DNA of 64,000 nucleotides, taken from the NCBI GenBank assembly GCA_030432235.1, contig JAUIHT010000008.1, positions 124,001 to 188,000 on the forward strand, written 5' to 3'. The translations under genes were made by a program, and so were the position numbers. The notes under the pieces were generated by a model, which was not told the origin of the DNA, did not search any database, and worked only from the letters and a program-made list of their open reading frames with translations. Numbering within the stretch: position 1 is the stretch's first letter; each line of letters opens with the position of its first letter. Shown piece after piece: positions 49,770-57,236 of this stretch. The DNA comes from Verrucomicrobiia bacterium (lineage in GTDB: Bacteria; Verrucomicrobiota; Verrucomicrobiia; Opitutales; Cerasicoccaceae).

Positions 49770-50483
49770 TTAGGGCTGTAGCTTGAAGTTTAGTGACTTG
49801 CCTTTGTGTGTTCCCAAAAGGCAAAGAGGCGTGGCATGGATGCAGTCGTCAGTTGTTTTCAGCGTTTGGGTGTGCGGATGCACCAAATGGAAGCACAGGT
49901 GCAGGGCTTTCTGGTGTAGGTGAATGCAGGCCTGACGCGGATCCGAGGCGTCGGTCTGAATTTTGACGTCGGTCTCTTTTTCCAGCAGTGAAAAGGCGAT
50001 GCGGAAGGGAAGTGCATCGCAAATGACACAGTGTTCGCGGTATAAGAAGTAGGGCACGCCAGATGAGGTGGCCATGCCGATGATGTCCTCTCCAGATCCG
50101 ATCACGCGGTCCTTGCGGGGTCGCAGGCTGAGGTAGTCCCCATTGTTTTGGGCAGGCTCCTCTTCATCGTCTTCGTCGCTTTCGATGGAGTATTCATCGT
50201 CATCGAGGTCGTCGACCTCTTCAGCTTCCTGGGTCGACTCTTCCTCAGCAATGGATTCCTGGTCTATTTCGACTGTATGGGAGCTGGCAATTTTCCTGAA
50301 ATTTTGGATCAGGTCCTCGTGCAGAGGCAGGAGGTACTCCGTCTCATGTGGTGTGGCACATCCGAGATAGACCCACCCGTCGGGGGACTCGTATAGTGAC
50401 CATCCGCCGGGGCTTTGCCCAAGGCGACGATCTTGCTTAAGGGATAATATAGGAACAAGTGATGACAAGGATAGTGTATTCAT
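49770..50483 (-). CDS. Hypothetical protein with acidic insert
   Basis: About 237 residues from the ATG at 50483 (MNTLSLSSLVPILSLK). The longer frame to 50597 enters the structured non-coding stretch and is less likely. A very acidic segment in the middle (EEVDDLDDDEYSIESDEDDE) joins two globular parts: an N-terminal one with GGWSLYESPDGWVYLG and a C-terminal one with YREHCVICDALPFRIAFSLL and ACIHLHQKALHLCFHLVHPH, rich in Cys/His and possibly metal-binding. First gene of the seven-gene leftward cluster. Function unknown. Confidence 0.6.
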   Translation of the reverse strand: MNTLSLSSLVPILSLKQDRRLGQSPGGWSLYESPDGWVYLGCATPHETEYLLPLHEDLIQNFRKIASSHTVEIDQESIAEEESTQEAEEVDDLDDDEYSIESDEDDEEEPAQNNGDYLSLRPRKDRVIGSGEDIIGMATSSGVPYFLYREHCVICDALPFRIAFSLLEKETDVKIQTDASDPRQACIHLHQKALHLCFHLVHPHTQTLKTTDDCIHATPLCLLGTHKGKSLNFKLQP

Positions 50484-50807
50484 AGGTCGGAGACCAGAAT
50501 TGTCCTGGCAGACTCCGCGAAGCATGGCGGGGTCGAAGCACCCCGCTGAGTCGGCTTCTGTAAGACCGGCCGCAGCGTGGCCCCTTAAGACGGGCACAGC
50601 CCCTCTAGATTCTTGTCATCACAAGTTCCCAGTAGCGGTTTCTACACTATCTCGAGCGCAGTTATCTCATCTTTTGTCAGCGCAAGCAGGGTGGTATTAC
50701 CCCTATGCCGACCAAGCCTTGGCAGGGTCGGATATAGCCCGCCATGGCGGGCGCATAAGTAGGCCTAACCTGTTCGCAAGCCTACCTGTGGAAACGGTAG
50801 TCTGACC
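50484..50807. other. Non-coding stretch with several strong hairpins; possible structured RNA
   Basis: About 320 bp between two leftward genes. Hairpins include GCGGGGT-N6-ACCCCGC (50527-50546), GCCCGC-CATG-GCGGGC (50737-50752) and GTAGGC-N15-GCCTAC (50759-50785). The last competes with CTACC-N9-GGTAG (50782-50800), so it could switch between two forms. ORFs here have unlikely composition and no ribosome site. Candidate regulatory RNA or leader of the downstream cluster; strand not certain. Confidence 0.45.
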
Positions 50808-51158
50808 TTAGTCCGATTTCCGTTTCTTCGTAGCCTTCTTAGCGGCCTTCCGGGTAGTCTTTTTCACGGCCGTCTTGGGCTTTTTACGGATTTTTCGATA
50901 GCCTGGTGGCGGTGGCTTTTCGTAAAGGTCCGGCCTCGTCGTCAGTTTGTCGATCTCGGTGGCCAGTTCTGCCGCCGTCCAGCGTAAGCCCTTGGCGAGG
51001 AGCCAGAATGTCGCCAGTGAAGGCGGATATTTCCCTTGCTCGATCCGGGACACCGTCATCGGGTCCAACCCGCATAAATAAGCTAATTCCCGTTGTGGGA
51101 GCCCACTTTTGAGGCGACGACGACGTATGACTTTGGCCACGGCTTCTGCGAATTCCAT
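50808..51158 (-). CDS. XRE-family transcriptional regulator with Lys-rich tail
   Basis: 116 residues. The helix-turn-helix segment is clear: SGLPQRELAYLCGLDPMTVS then RIEQGKYPPSLATFWLLAKG. The C-terminal 35 residues are extremely basic (TAVKKTTRKAAKKATKKRK), resembling histone-H1-like tails, which may add non-specific DNA binding. It may bind ATAGA-N7-TCTAT at 51194-51210, just upstream of its start, and could regulate the divergent protease gene at 51299. Not linked to a toxin. Confidence 0.82.
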   Translation of the reverse strand: MEFAEAVAKVIRRRRLKSGLPQRELAYLCGLDPMTVSRIEQGKYPPSLATFWLLAKGLRWTAAELATEIDKLTTRPDLYEKPPPPGYRKIRKKPKTAVKKTTRKAAKKATKKRKSD

Positions 51159-51193
51159 GCCTGTAATTCTACAGACTTTGCATCGCCTTTTTT

Positions 51194-51210
51194 ATAGACA
51201 AAGTATCTAT
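51194..51210. promoter_or_regulatory. Possible operator in the XRE/protease divergent region
   Basis: ATAGA (51194-51198) and TCTAT (51206-51210) form a small inverted repeat 35 bp upstream of the XRE start codon and about 90 bp upstream of the protease start. Position suggests an operator. Evidence is limited to symmetry. Confidence 0.35.
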
Positions 51211-51298
51211 GGAATAATAGGACATAGCGCCTACTCTTAAGTGAGCGGTATGACTTGCCTGATGACCGATTTCCAGCGAGTCCGTCCTTTAATCTACC

Positions 51299-53335
51299 AT
51301 GATCCTTAATTTTAGAAAAACCGGGTACCAAACCCTCACGGCACTCGTAACCCTGACCGCCCTCGTGGCGCTCCCGGGCACGCTCATGGGCGCCACCAGC
51401 AACCAATATGCGGGTCAAGTGGGCAAGCAGGAAAGCAACGCCCTCATGGGTCTGGACGGGAGTAACCCCCGCGCTATCAACCCCGTCGTGGATCCCGCCA
51501 GCCTCCCGGTCGAACCCCTCGAGCTGCAGCTAGACCGCGTTCACGCCCTAACCCAAGGGGAAGGCACCGTGGTCGCGCTCATCGACGCAGGCCTGTCGCC
51601 TTACAGCGAAATCCGCAGTCACCTCGACAGCCGCAGCCGCTCCTTCACCGAGGACAACCCCGATGACTTCTGGGTAGCCTGGACCGGTCACGGAGGCCTG
51701 ACGGGCGACCTCATCGGAGGCCGCGCCCGCAACGTCGGCGGCTACCGCTTCGGCTCGGGCATCGCCCCGAAAGCCAAAGTTCTGATGCTCGGGGTGAACT
51801 TCCCCGGCAGCGGCGTCACCATCGAGCCCAACGCGCTCTACGAAGCCATGGACTACGCCATGTCCCAAAATGCCGACGTCATAAACATCTCCACCGGGAT
51901 GCCTGAAACCGGAGGAAACGCCGTCGACAACGACCTCTTCCGCAGACTCGAGGCCAAAAACCGCTCCCTCATGATTGTGGCTGCCGGTAACAACGGCGAC
52001 AACAACGACTACCGCGGCGAATGGTCATTCGTCGACGAGAAAAACGCCACGGTAGCCCAGCGCCAAGCCTGGGGCATCAACCAGACCGACAGTCTGATGG
52101 TAATCGCCGATGCCAACCTGAGCAGCGGTGATGACAACCTCGGTGAAGTCTACCGAACCTTCAACTTTGGACCCCGCACTGTCGATCTCGCCGCCCCCAC
52201 CATCCTCAAAGGTCTGGACTACGGCATCCTCAAGGATCCCACCCAGACCTACGGCGTGCCGGTCACCGAACTGATGACGAGCGCCCAAATAAACGAGTGG
52301 GAAAACCGCTGGGATGAGCTACCGGCGACCTACAACATGGCGGACCTGCGTAACGGCAACATCCGTGCCACCGCCTGGGTCAACAGCACCGGAGGGGGAA
52401 CCTCCGGCGCCACCGCCATCGTCTCCGGCGCCGCTGCCCTCATCAAGAGCCTGCAGCCCACCTGGACGCCCGCCCAAATCAAGGCCGTGCTCATGAATAC
52501 CAGCACCAGCCAAGACATACTCCGCGGCACCAACGTCAGCGGCGGCATGCTTAACCTCCTCGCCGCCGTCCAGGCCGCCAAAGCCGGCACCAACGCGGAA
52601 ACCCGCGATTGGCCCTTCATCTGGCCCGTCGCCCCCGAATTCTGGTGGCAGACCAGCCAGTCCACCCTCGAGGACTACGACCTCACGAACCCCGGATACA
52701 CCTGGATGTTCGAACTCGGTATCCCCGGAGGCTCCGGTCAGAAAGTAGCCCTCTACAACGAGGAATACAACTCCACCTACGGGATCGACGTCCCAGCCGG
52801 CTGGGAAATCTCCAAATGGTTCGGATGGACCTACACCGGTAGCTTCCTCCAAGGCGCCGGAGGCTGGTTCTGGAAAGACGATATGGGATGGCTCTGGGCC
52901 AACCCCCGCCTCAAAGAAGCAGGGTTTTGGGCCTATCACCTCGGTAACACCGGAGCCAAACCCCTCGGTTGGGTTTTCATCTCCCGCGATATGATGAATA
53001 CGCGGCAGAGCGAACGCGCCTACAACACCGTCAAAACCAACCTCACCATCGACGAACGCAAAAAGTGGGAAAAGGACGCCAGCTACGGCCACGAAACCGT
53101 GTCCTTCAACCAGTGGGTCGAACGCGAAGCACAAACTGCCCGCATCACCAGAGGACTCGGCATCCAAGATGATGACTACCGCTATCCGAATGCGACCAAA
53201 GGCTCCACCGCGATGCCCGAATTCGCCGATACCCCCTCCGGCTGGCTATTCTCCAGCCAATACGGGGTCTGGGTATTCAAAACCCAGAACGGCATCATCA
53301 CCCCCAACGGCGGATGGTTCCCCCTCACCGACTAA
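51299..53335 (+). CDS. Secreted S8 (subtilisin-like) serine protease
   Basis: 678 residues. Signal peptide to about residue 31 (LTLTALVALPGTLMGA region). Catalytic triad: D96 (VVALIDAGLS), H131 (WTGHGGLTGDLIGG), S369 (GGGTSGATAIVSGAAALI), with oxyanion N231 (VAAGNNGD). Between signal and Asp there are only about 65 residues with no I9-type propeptide. The separate gene at 53617 looks like one. The region after residue 440 is a Trp-rich C-terminal domain with repeated GW motifs (GWFWKDDMGWLW, GWLFSSQYGVWVF) found in secreted Opitutae proteins. C-rich third positions differ from the flanking element genes. Confidence 0.9.
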   Translation: MILNFRKTGYQTLTALVTLTALVALPGTLMGATSNQYAGQVGKQESNALMGLDGSNPRAINPVVDPASLPVEPLELQLDRVHALTQGEGTVVALIDAGLSPYSEIRSHLDSRSRSFTEDNPDDFWVAWTGHGGLTGDLIGGRARNVGGYRFGSGIAPKAKVLMLGVNFPGSGVTIEPNALYEAMDYAMSQNADVINISTGMPETGGNAVDNDLFRRLEAKNRSLMIVAAGNNGDNNDYRGEWSFVDEKNATVAQRQAWGINQTDSLMVIADANLSSGDDNLGEVYRTFNFGPRTVDLAAPTILKGLDYGILKDPTQTYGVPVTELMTSAQINEWENRWDELPATYNMADLRNGNIRATAWVNSTGGGTSGATAIVSGAAALIKSLQPTWTPAQIKAVLMNTSTSQDILRGTNVSGGMLNLLAAVQAAKAGTNAETRDWPFIWPVAPEFWWQTSQSTLEDYDLTNPGYTWMFELGIPGGSGQKVALYNEEYNSTYGIDVPAGWEISKWFGWTYTGSFLQGAGGWFWKDDMGWLWANPRLKEAGFWAYHLGNTGAKPLGWVFISRDMMNTRQSERAYNTVKTNLTIDERKKWEKDASYGHETVSFNQWVEREAQTARITRGLGIQDDDYRYPNATKGSTAMPEFADTPSGWLFSSQYGVWVFKTQNGIITPNGGWFPLTD

Positions 53336-53449
53336 ACCATCGCCGAACAACCCGGTAAAACCCTTCAACCCTTTCAAGGTACCATCCCGGCGGGAAAGCC
53401 TCATCCCTATGTACACGCTAACGCCTCGTTCCACGACGAACTCCGTAAG

Positions 53450-53467
53450 ACAACCCCCGGTTGTTTT
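53450..53467 (+). terminator. Short intrinsic terminator-like hairpin after the S8 protease gene
   Basis: ACAACC-CCC-GGTTGT followed by TTT forms a 6-bp stem with a short T run, 115 bp past the protease stop. It may partly separate the protease from the next gene. Confidence 0.5.
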
Positions 53468-53491
53468 ATGGTGTTTAGCGTTGCACCCGCA

Positions 53492-53511
53492 GGGGAGGGA
53501 GGGAGGGAGGG
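53492..53511 (+). other. G-quadruplex-forming motif upstream of the propeptide-like gene
   Basis: Five runs of at least three G separated by single A bases lie in 20 nt. One-base loops give especially stable parallel quadruplexes. It lies 105 bp before the TTG start at 53617, between the protease and its probable partner. Confidence 0.6.
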
Positions 53512-53616
53512 CCACGCAGACTTTTTCCCTTGATTTCATCCCGCCTCAACGCCATCATAAACGGGAGGGTTGCGAGTTAAACTACGAGGCTTAGCCCTGA
53601 AACTGAGGAGAGCATT

Positions 53617-54300
53617 TTGACTACTCGTCGAACATGGTTTTGGTGCATCGTTCTTGTAGCGATTGCGGTTGGTTGCCTCCTTGGGATACACCTTTTTCAG
53701 CGTGCGCAAGTTCATGCGCCCGACCTAGTGGCTCCGCCCCAGGTTGAGCCCGAAGCTGTAGCCATCACGGCTATCCAAGACACGCCCAAGGCGGAAAAAG
53801 AACCCGAAGCCCAGGTCCCCACAGACCTCATGCCTACGGCCATTATCCCCGATGAACTCGCCCCCCTGGTCGAAACCATCGGAAACCCGCAAGGCGACAG
53901 CCGAATCATCGACTTTCACCTGTTCGAACGAGACCACGAAGGTCTCCTCGAATTCCACTACGTCGAAGACCGCGGACCCAACGTCCCCGGCCGCTACCGT
54001 TACCTGCGTCAGGAAGTCCTGACCCAGAACGTCGACGGAACGGAAGTAGAAGTCGGTCGACTCATCCAAGTCTCGGACCGCATCATCGTAGACAGCGCCC
54101 TCAACGAGAACACGCTGAACGCGTTCCTGGCCCCTTACGGCGCCAAGGTGAGCTACGCCTTCACCCAAATCCCAGGTCACTACAGCGTCAAGCTGGATAA
54201 CCCCACCCTGGCGGCACAAGACGCCCTGTTCACCGCGCTCGAAAACGACGCCAACACCATCAAGGTCGAGTATTCCGAGTTGCAGAAGACGGACCCTTGA
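53617..54300 (+). CDS. Membrane-anchored protein with S8-propeptide-like C-terminus
   Basis: 227 residues starting at TTG (53617), supported by GAGGAG at 53605-53610 six bases upstream; no ATG is near. N-terminal signal anchor (FWCIVLVAIAVGCLLGIHLF), Pro/Glu-rich linker, then a domain of about 130 residues. Its last part (RIIVDSALNENTLNAFLAPY; HYSVKLDNPTLAAQDALFTA; LENDANTIKVEYSE) matches the shape of subtilisin prodomains, which fold the protease and inhibit it until cleaved. The upstream S8 protease lacks such a domain. Likely role: foldase/inhibitor in trans, tethered to the inner membrane. Inference from position and pattern. Confidence 0.65.
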   Translation: MTTRRTWFWCIVLVAIAVGCLLGIHLFQRAQVHAPDLVAPPQVEPEAVAITAIQDTPKAEKEPEAQVPTDLMPTAIIPDELAPLVETIGNPQGDSRIIDFHLFERDHEGLLEFHYVEDRGPNVPGRYRYLRQEVLTQNVDGTEVEVGRLIQVSDRIIVDSALNENTLNAFLAPYGAKVSYAFTQIPGHYSVKLDNPTLAAQDALFTALENDANTIKVEYSELQKTDP

Positions 54301-54349
54301 TCTCCACAGGGCCGAGACATGGGCTAAAACCGCGATATTCAGACGATCA

Positions 54350-54625
54350 TTATGGCTCGATGTCTTCCACACCCACAGCCGTTGCTTGAAGAAACTTCCG
54401 GGTAGATAAGGGGAGGCTAGGTAGGTCACCGTCCTCAAACCAGCAGAGCCTCCGCAGCAGTATGTAATAGTTTGTGTGCCTGCAGTGAGCCCTGAGATCA
54501 AGGAGCCCCTGAAAAAGGGTACCCCGTGGGTCGTTACTGCCAGCAAGTATTTCAGCAATGGCGGCAAAGTCCCGGGCCTCCACGCGTCCATGCAGTTTAT
54601 TGAGAAGTGCAGCAAGTGTGGTCAT
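54350..54625 (-). CDS. Hypothetical small protein of a three-gene unit
   Basis: 91 residues, helical and soluble (LAALLNKLHGRVEARDFAAI; FLQATAVGVEDIEP end). It overlaps the DUF6922-like gene by ATGA (54622-54625), so it is co-translated as the last of three genes. No motif recognised. It may be an antitoxin-like or accessory protein of the module. Confidence 0.6.
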   Translation of the reverse strand: MTTLAALLNKLHGRVEARDFAAIAEILAGSNDPRGTLFQGLLDLRAHCRHTNYYILLRRLCWFEDGDLPSLPLSTRKFLQATAVGVEDIEP

Positions 54626-54918
54626 GACGGTTTTCGTGTGGCAAAACGATCCGGATACGGAATTTGAACATCAAGGCGTAAGCACCAAAAGTTAAACGTC
54701 ATTGGGGATATGGAGCCGTAAGGTGCGTTTTCCAGTGTTTCGATGATTGTCTCTTTGGAAAAGGTCCTCTCCATAGCCCGAACATGCTCCCAAGTGCCCA
54801 ACTCCATGATACGCAGTCGCAGACGCGGACTGTCGAGAGGCGGTGGGTTTTGCCGCTCATCCCAGAAGAGGGTGTGTTGCGCACCGCGGAGTATTTTCTC
54901 TAATTCCAAGTGAGTCAT
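54622..54918 (-). CDS. DUF6922-like protein
   Basis: 98 residues. The sequence LFWDERQNPP with LGTWEHVRAMERTFSKETII and YGSISPMTFNFWCLRL resembles DUF6922, a small domain found in toxin-antitoxin-like loci next to other short genes. It probably folds as a helical DNA- or protein-binding unit. It lies between the HTH gene (11 bp upstream) and the 91-residue gene (four-base overlap). Confidence 0.6.
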   Translation of the reverse strand: MTHLELEKILRGAQHTLFWDERQNPPPLDSPRLRLRIMELGTWEHVRAMERTFSKETIIETLENAPYGSISPMTFNFWCLRLDVQIPYPDRFATRKPS

Positions 54919-54929
54919 TGGGCTAATCT

Positions 54930-55208
54930 TTACCGTAGCTTAACTTTGAACTTTTGCTTGGGTTTGACCCGTTCGAGTTGCTCTTGCAGGAAAGCTTCGA
55001 GCACGCTGCGCTCCTCGTCTTTTGTGAGAGAATCGAGTTGAAGCAGTTGCTCAACGAAACCGATGCCGGGATGATGCTTATCGCTAATGACCGCATAGTA
55101 GCCGGACCGATCGGACTGAATCGAACGGGCGAAGTCAGCTCGGCTCATCTTGTGGCGTTCACGTATAGCTTCGAGAGCTTCGCCGAATGAATTTTGGACT
55201 GTGACCAT
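54930..55208 (-). CDS. XRE-like helix-turn-helix regulator
   Basis: 92 residues. The stretch ALEAIRERHKMSRADFARSI followed by QSDRSGYYAVISDKHHPGIG is a lambda-repressor-like HTH. The C-terminus is helical and ends in a basic tail (QEQLERVKPKQKFKVKL). It is the first gene of the leftward unit and faces the rightward nuclease gene. Two palindromes TTGTGGA-N7-TCCACAA lie between them (55234-55289) and are its probable operators. Confidence 0.78.
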   Translation of the reverse strand: MVTVQNSFGEALEAIRERHKMSRADFARSIQSDRSGYYAVISDKHHPGIGFVEQLLQLDSLTKDEERSVLEAFLQEQLERVKPKQKFKVKLR

Positions 55209-55233
55209 ATCGTTTGCCTTTAGTTCATAGCGA

Positions 55234-55289
55234 TTGTGGATTTATTTTCCACAAAAAAGCTTGCCTATTTGTGGAATAATTATCTACAA
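55234..55289. promoter_or_regulatory. Twin operators between divergent genes
   Basis: TTGTGGA-TTTATTT-TCCACAA (55234-55254) and TTGTGGA-ATAATTA-TCTACAA (55269-55289) share arms and spacer length. They sit between the HTH gene start (55208) and the nuclease start (55300). A dimer on each would repress both directions. Confidence 0.75.
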
Positions 55290-55299
55290 TGGTGGAGTC

Positions 55300-55848
55300 A
55301 TGAACTCCGTTAAAAGTATAGCTCAAAATTCTCATTACACCATTTATCCGCTCGCTTCCAAGGTGCGTGATATTGGCTTTTCACGCAGGCAATTTTTCCG
55401 CCCCGCACGGAAAACCTGGGCGGGCAACTCCCTCCACGACGCCCTTCAATTTGATGTGCACGACGTTGGCATAGATCCCATGCTAGAACGCTTCCGTATG
55501 AACATTGGCCCCATCGCCCAAGACCACATTTCTGACCAAAAGGTTTTCGTTCCAGGAATATTTGAGGGTCGTTTGGATTGGGTGCGTTTTACCAAGCGCA
55601 GCATGCACTTCATCGACTTTAAGTGGATGATTGACGGTCTGCCTAAGCAGCCCCGTGATGTAGATGTACGACAGGTTGCCCTTTACGCCTACGCCCTCCA
55701 CAGTGCGTTCCCCTCCAAGTGGGTTTACTCAGAACTGGCCTACTTCTTTGGTGGTAATCGATCCAACCCAGCCGGTATCCGCATCTTCTCTTTTCGCTAC
55801 GAACGTGAGTTAATCGGTATCGCCAACGGTATACTCCAACGCAACTGA
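55300..55848 (+). CDS. Standalone RecB/Cas4-like PD-(D/E)XK nuclease
   Basis: 182 residues from the ATG at 55300, preceded by GGTGGA. All conserved positions of the Cas4/RecB/AddB nuclease clan are visible in order: H46 (AGNSLHDALQ), D93 (EGRLDWVRF), D106-F-K108 (MHFIDFKWM), then Q125 and Y129 in the QxxxY motif (VRQVALYAYALH). I see no Fe-S cysteines. Members cut or process DNA ends. It is paired with a 277-residue gene 2 bp downstream, and controlled by a divergent XRE regulator. No CRISPR array or cas gene is in the window, so it is not a CRISPR Cas4. Likely defence-type role. Confidence 0.8.
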   Translation: MNSVKSIAQNSHYTIYPLASKVRDIGFSRRQFFRPARKTWAGNSLHDALQFDVHDVGIDPMLERFRMNIGPIAQDHISDQKVFVPGIFEGRLDWVRFTKRSMHFIDFKWMIDGLPKQPRDVDVRQVALYAYALHSAFPSKWVYSELAYFFGGNRSNPAGIRIFSFRYERELIGIANGILQRN

Positions 55849-55850
55849 CT

Positions 55851-56684
55851 ATGGACGATATAGAAAATTGGAGCTTTGCCCGTGGCTTCCAGTCTGCTCG
55901 AGACTATGGATTCACCGAGGACGAATTGGAACAACTCCGGGAACGCTGGGAACGAGAAAGCGACGAAGAACTGGTGCGCCGTCTTAAGGGAGTTCCGTCC
56001 ACGATCCTTAATCGTATCCTTTGGGATGGCGCCATTTCGCATATGGTGTTTCCGCATTTGCCGGATGTCAGACCGAGCCTCGGGTATTTCTTATTGCCTA
56101 TCGCTGACACAGTAGAGGCTGAGGAACGGAATACGCTCGTCATTCCACCGCACCCAATACAAGCGGTGGAAATCCGATGGCCGTGGTCTTCCTATTTTTG
56201 CCAGATGTTGCAGGCACCCGGTGGAAGGGGCGTTGACTGGCTCACGATGATGACTGAGGAGTTTGGTTTGCTACCTGAGCAGGAGGGGGCATGGGTGAGC
56301 CCAAATCGTGGCAGTAGTGCCTGGGATGTAAAGAGGTACGCTTCATTTTGGAGGGAGCTGGAGATGGCACGCCAGATAGAGGCCGAACACCGCCTTGCTG
56401 CCATGACCAATTGGTTGGAAGCTCGCGGCATGGATGGGGTGGTCACGTTGACTGACTGCATCGTCGTCATCCCGCGTGTGGGAGACCACAATCCCGAGCG
56501 TGCAACGTACATTTTTCGCGTGGAGTTAAAACGGGATACATACTGCCTGATCTCCCGTCCGTTTTGGTCAGAGCCCGTTTTTCTGGCAGCTCCTTTTTCT
56601 GGAGCGAAAGATTTTTTCCAAACCCAGGACGTCGAGCAGCAGAACGAATGGCTACGTCAACTGCGTGATGGCCATTTCGATTAG
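55851..56684 (+). CDS. Hypothetical partner of the RecB-like nuclease
   Basis: 277 residues, soluble. The N-terminal 60 residues are helical and charged (TEDELEQLRERWERESDEEL; VRRLKGVPSTILNRILWDGA). The central part (YFLLPIADTVEAEERNTLVI; WPWSSYFCQMLQAPGGRGVD) and the end (ERATYIFRVELKRDTYCLIS) look globular. It starts 2 bp after the nuclease stop, so they are co-translated. No family recognised. It could be a sensor, specificity factor or regulator. Confidence 0.65.
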   Translation: MDDIENWSFARGFQSARDYGFTEDELEQLRERWERESDEELVRRLKGVPSTILNRILWDGAISHMVFPHLPDVRPSLGYFLLPIADTVEAEERNTLVIPPHPIQAVEIRWPWSSYFCQMLQAPGGRGVDWLTMMTEEFGLLPEQEGAWVSPNRGSSAWDVKRYASFWRELEMARQIEAEHRLAAMTNWLEARGMDGVVTLTDCIVVIPRVGDHNPERATYIFRVELKRDTYCLISRPFWSEPVFLAAPFSGAKDFFQTQDVEQQNEWLRQLRDGHFD

Positions 56685-56729
56685 GTTTGTGTGATTGTAC
56701 ACGAAGTAGGCTGTTGTCGTGGTTTTGGA

Positions 56730-57236
56730 CTACAGTAATTCAGCTTCTAGCTTTCCGTATTTATCATGGTAATGGGGGAATTCTTGGATGCTTGAGGCGA
56801 TAATTGAATTAAAAATCTGGGTCCAGGGAATTACTTTCTTCTCTTGCGCCTCTGTCTTCGCGGCTGAAATTCGTATCTTTTTTATTTCGTCTGCGACGCC
56901 AAAAATAATCGTTATCCCGGTCATGTCCGATTGAGCGTAAGAGATCGACTTCGTATTCAACAATAGCTTTTGCTTTGACTCTAAATCGAATTCTACCCAG
57001 CGACTTCTGTAGGCTTTTTCTAAGTTTTCGAATACGACCTCGCAGTCCTGAATCAGGTCCGTCACGTTCTGTTTCATTTCTGCTAGGTCGCTGCTTTGCT
57101 CCACGAATATGTTGTAAAGATTGGCGAGTTCGTTGAAGCGCTTTCTGAAGTCTTGAGTATAAGTTTTCAAGCCCACCTCGATCAGGCTCATTATTTCGTT
57201 TTTCGTCATCAATTTTTCGCTTTTCTTCTCGTTCAT
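56730..57236 (-). CDS. Nested mobilisation-type protein overlapping the relaxase gene
   Basis: 168 residues in another frame within the 3' part of the relaxase gene: 56809-57236 is shared, and it runs 79 bp beyond the relaxase stop. A perfect AAGGAGG (57243-57249) lies six bases before its ATG, which is strong support for translation. The protein is helical with likely coiled coils (MSLIEVGLKTYTQDFRKRF, LFVEQSSDLAEMKQ-like), like MobB-type relaxosome helpers. In ColE1 plasmids mobB lies nested inside mobA in the same way. The relaxase frame in this region is biased and low in complexity, as expected for overprinting. Confidence 0.72.
   Translation of the reverse strand: MNEKKSEKLMTKNEIMSLIEVGLKTYTQDFRKRFNELANLYNIFVEQSSDLAEMKQNVTDLIQDCEVVFENLEKAYRSRWVEFDLESKQKLLLNTKSISYAQSDMTGITIIFGVADEIKKIRISAAKTEAQEKKVIPWTQIFNSIIASSIQEFPHYHDKYGKLEAELL

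Noticed and set aside
50500-50805. 101-codon plus-strand ORF
   Set aside because: It runs through several hairpins, has an unlikely composition and lacks a ribosome site.
55300-55848. CRISPR-associated Cas4
   Set aside because: The nuclease fold matches, but there are no Fe-S cysteines, no cas neighbours and no array in the window.
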